A stretch of DNA of 15,463 bases from an uncultured Collinsella sp. (GTDB lineage: Bacteria > Actinomycetota > Coriobacteriia > Coriobacteriales > Coriobacteriaceae), in assembly GCA_959599095.1 (NCBI GenBank), contig CAUGGC010000038.1, forward strand, positions 1 through 15,463. The letters are read 5' to 3'. The notes beneath the pieces are model-generated. The model was not told the DNA's origin, searched no databases, and saw only the letters and a program-made list of their open reading frames with translations. Made by a program: the position numbers and the translations under genes. Positions 13,985 to 15,463 of the stretch are shown piece after piece (the first letter of the stretch is position 1; every line of letters begins with the position of its first letter).

Positions 13985-14845
13985 ATGGCGCAGCACATGG
14001 CTCAGCAAAATGCCGAGGGCTCGCGCGATCTGTCCACGCTGGTAGACGCGTCGACCGAGCTGCAGCATCTGGTGCAGACCATCTGGCGTCTGCGTCAGCC
14101 CGATGGCTGCCCGTGGGACCGTGAGCAGACGCACCGCAGCATTGGCAAGAACATGATCGAGGAGGCCTACGAGGCGCTCGACTGCATCGAGGCGGACGAC
14201 GCGGTTCACCTACGCGAGGAGCTGGGCGACGTGCTCATGCAGGTCGTGCTGCATGCGCAGATTGCGGCCGACGCCGGCGAGTTTACACTGGCCGACGTGG
14301 CGCGCGATATCGACGCCAAGCTCATTCGTCGCCACCCGCACGTGTTTGGCGATGCGGATGCCGACAGCTCCGAAGAGGTGCTCAAGATTTGGGACGAGGT
14401 CAAGCTTGCCGAGAGGGCTGCCAAGGACAAGGCCGTGGCGGCGGGTGAGGCCACGCCCGAGGGCCTGCTCGATGGCGTGCCCACGCATCTGCCGGCGCTG
14501 ATGCAGGCTCAGAAGGTCTCGCGCAAGGCAGCTGCTGTGGGCTTTGAGTGGGAGACGGTCCAGGATGTGTGGGACGAGGTCGCCGAGGAGCGTGCCGAGT
14601 TTGAGGCCGAGGCCCCTGGCTCGCCCGAGCGCGAAATGGAGTTTGGCGACCTGCTCTTTGCCTTGGTCAACGTCGCGCGCAAGGAGGGCATTGACGCCGA
14701 GAGCGCCCTTCGTGCCAGCACAGCAAAGTTCCGCCGTCGCTGGGCCGCGATGGAGCAGATGGCGTCCGACGCCCACGTGGATCTTGCCGAGCTTTCGACC
14801 CACGGCCTCAACGACCTGTGGGATGCCGCAAAGGCGGAGGAGTAA
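13985..14845 (+). CDS. mazG: Nucleoside triphosphate pyrophosphohydrolase MazG (two-domain)
   Basis: This 286-residue protein carries two tandem MazG domains, as in E. coli MazG, which hydrolyses NTPs and dNTPs to monophosphates and affects (p)ppGpp-linked stress responses. The N-terminal domain has CPWDREQTH (42-50), Glu59-Glu60-Glu63 and ELGD (79-82). The C-terminal domain has VGFEWE (185-190), Glu201-Glu202-Glu205 and EFGD (219-222). The linker at about 143-165 is Ala- and Lys-rich. A second ATG lies five codons in, but GGAGGAG at the end of yfcE is better placed for the ATG at 13985. It is unrelated in function to hisE despite the shared fold. Confidence 0.95.
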   Translation: MAQHMAQQNAEGSRDLSTLVDASTELQHLVQTIWRLRQPDGCPWDREQTHRSIGKNMIEEAYEALDCIEADDAVHLREELGDVLMQVVLHAQIAADAGEFTLADVARDIDAKLIRRHPHVFGDADADSSEEVLKIWDEVKLAERAAKDKAVAAGEATPEGLLDGVPTHLPALMQAQKVSRKAAAVGFEWETVQDVWDEVAEERAEFEAEAPGSPEREMEFGDLLFALVNVARKEGIDAESALRASTAKFRRRWAAMEQMASDAHVDLAELSTHGLNDLWDAAKAEE

Positions 14846-14849
14846 GACT

Positions 14850-14895
14850 GCGGGAACGACGGGCTGACACGCCTCATCGTTCCCGCTAAATTTTT
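14850..14895 (+). terminator. Rho-independent terminator after mazG
   Basis: GCGGGAACGA (14850-14859) and TCGTTCCCGC (14877-14886) form a perfect 10-bp stem with a 17-base loop, followed by TAAATTTTT (14887-14895). It starts four bases after the mazG stop and cleanly separates the larC2-yfcE-mazG group from enolase. Confidence 0.85.
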
Positions 14896-14906
14896 CGAAA
14901 AACAAG

Positions 14907-14961
14907 TGTATCCCTCGGCTAACTTAGGGCATAATGCAAAAAGTGCGACATGGCTAACTTA
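14907..14961 (+). promoter_or_regulatory. Enolase promoter with flanking direct repeats
   Basis: CATAAT at 14930-14935 is a good -10 box. TGTATC (14907-14912) is a weak -35 at 17-base spacing. The start would be near 14942, giving a leader of about 93 bases. The 10-mer GGCTAACTTA occurs at 14917-14926 in the spacer and again at 14952-14961 in the leader, 35 bases apart, bracketing the -10. Confidence 0.5.
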
Positions 14962-15034
14962 CGGAGACGCACCGATGGTGCACGGTCAGCCGGTCGCTTG
15001 CATCCACTACGTTTCCAAGTGAGAGGGAGACAAC

Positions 15035-15463
15035 ATGAGCGATATTTTGGACGTCTACGGTCGCGAGGTGCTCGACAGCCGCGGCAATCCCACCGTCGAG
15101 GTCGAGGTCGTGCTCGAGGACGGCAGCTTTGGCCGCGCAATGGTGCCTTCGGGTGCTTCGACCGGCGCCTTTGAAGCCTGCGAGCTGCGCGATGGCGACA
15201 AGGGCCGCTACCTGGGCAAGGGCGTTTCGCAGGCCGTCGAGCACGTCAACAACGAGTGCGCTAACGCCGTCGTGGGCCTCGACGCCTTCGACCAGCGCGC
15301 CGTCGATGCCGCGCTAATCGCCGCGGACGGTACCCCCAACAAGACCAAGCTCGGCGCCAACGCCATTCTGGGCGTGTCGCTGGCTGTTGCCCGCGCCGCT
15401 GCCGAGTCGGCGGGTTTTCGCTCATATGACCCAATCCGCTGTCAAGAGCCACAATGGCCCCGC
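15035..15463 (+). CDS. eno: Enolase, N-terminal part; frame departs from enolase near the window end
   Basis: Enolase interconverts 2-phosphoglycerate and phosphoenolpyruvate in glycolysis. The start has AGGGAG five bases upstream. Residues 1-127 are a normal enolase N-terminal domain: VYGREVLDSRGNPTVEVEV (7-25), the mobile loop PSGASTG (38-44) with Ser42, and NKTKLGANAILGVSLAVARA (102-121). After AESAG (to 15415) the expected LPLYRYLGG-like continuation is replaced by FRSYDPIRC and further unrelated residues up to the window end. The frame has no stop inside the window. Either the last 48 bases are an assembly artefact or the gene is truly interrupted. An intact copy would be expected, since enolase is normally essential. 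Confidence 0.9.
   Translation, partial: MSDILDVYGREVLDSRGNPTVEVEVVLEDGSFGRAMVPSGASTGAFEACELRDGDKGRYLGKGVSQAVEHVNNECANAVVGLDAFDQRAVDAALIAADGTPNKTKLGANAILGVSLAVARAAAESAGFRSYDPIRCQEPQWPR

Noticed and set aside
14950..15174. Small plus-strand open frame (MANLRRRTDG...) overlapping the start of enolase
   Set aside because: It is Arg-rich, has no ribosome binding site, and is out of frame with a confident gene.

Overview
The window looks like a chromosomal segment of a high-GC member of the Coriobacteriia (Actinomycetota), most likely Collinsella or a close relative. The evidence is the GC-rich third codon positions, strong GGAGG-type ribosome binding sites, a short-form HisG that depends on HisZ, and a pair of Amadori-sugar genes of the kind found in gut bacteria. 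The genus is inferred from overall character, not from a database match. The odd length and cut genes at both ends suggest a whole contig.

Layout. Bases 1-46 hold the tail of an unidentified hydrophobic protein, followed by a hairpin (80-119). An MFS transporter runs from 139 to 1353. A regulated-looking promoter region (1372-1479) precedes a highly codon-biased SIS-domain deglycase (1524-2585) and a FrlC-like epimerase (2659-3495). These two resemble the FrlB and FrlC steps of fructoselysine (Amadori product) catabolism.

The core is a near-complete histidine operon of about 8 kb: a HisZ-HisG fusion, then hisD, hisC, hisB, hisH, hisA, hisF, hisI and hisE (3666-11597). Most junctions are abutting or overlapping. 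The exception is a strong intrinsic-terminator-like hairpin between hisZG and hisD. The one missing activity, histidinol-phosphate phosphatase, is probably supplied by a convergent PHP-family gene on the minus strand (11625-12536). With it, all ten reactions from PRPP and ATP to histidine are encoded here.

A 338-base gap (12537-12874) carries an 18-bp imperfect palindrome. It is followed by a plus-strand group: a stand-alone LarC C-terminal domain, a YfcE phosphodiesterase and a two-domain MazG, closed by a clear terminator (14850-14895). Enolase starts at 15035. Its reading frame stops matching enolase after residue 127, about 48 bases before the window end, which points to an assembly artefact or a rearrangement.

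Most of the window is ordinary metabolism. The items most worth a second look are the HisZ-HisG fusion, the intra-operon terminator, the triple TGGTAT element around the deglycase promoter, the lone LarC2 domain, the palindrome at 12670-12724 and the enolase junction. I found no CRISPR array, tRNA, rRNA, insertion sequence or defence system.
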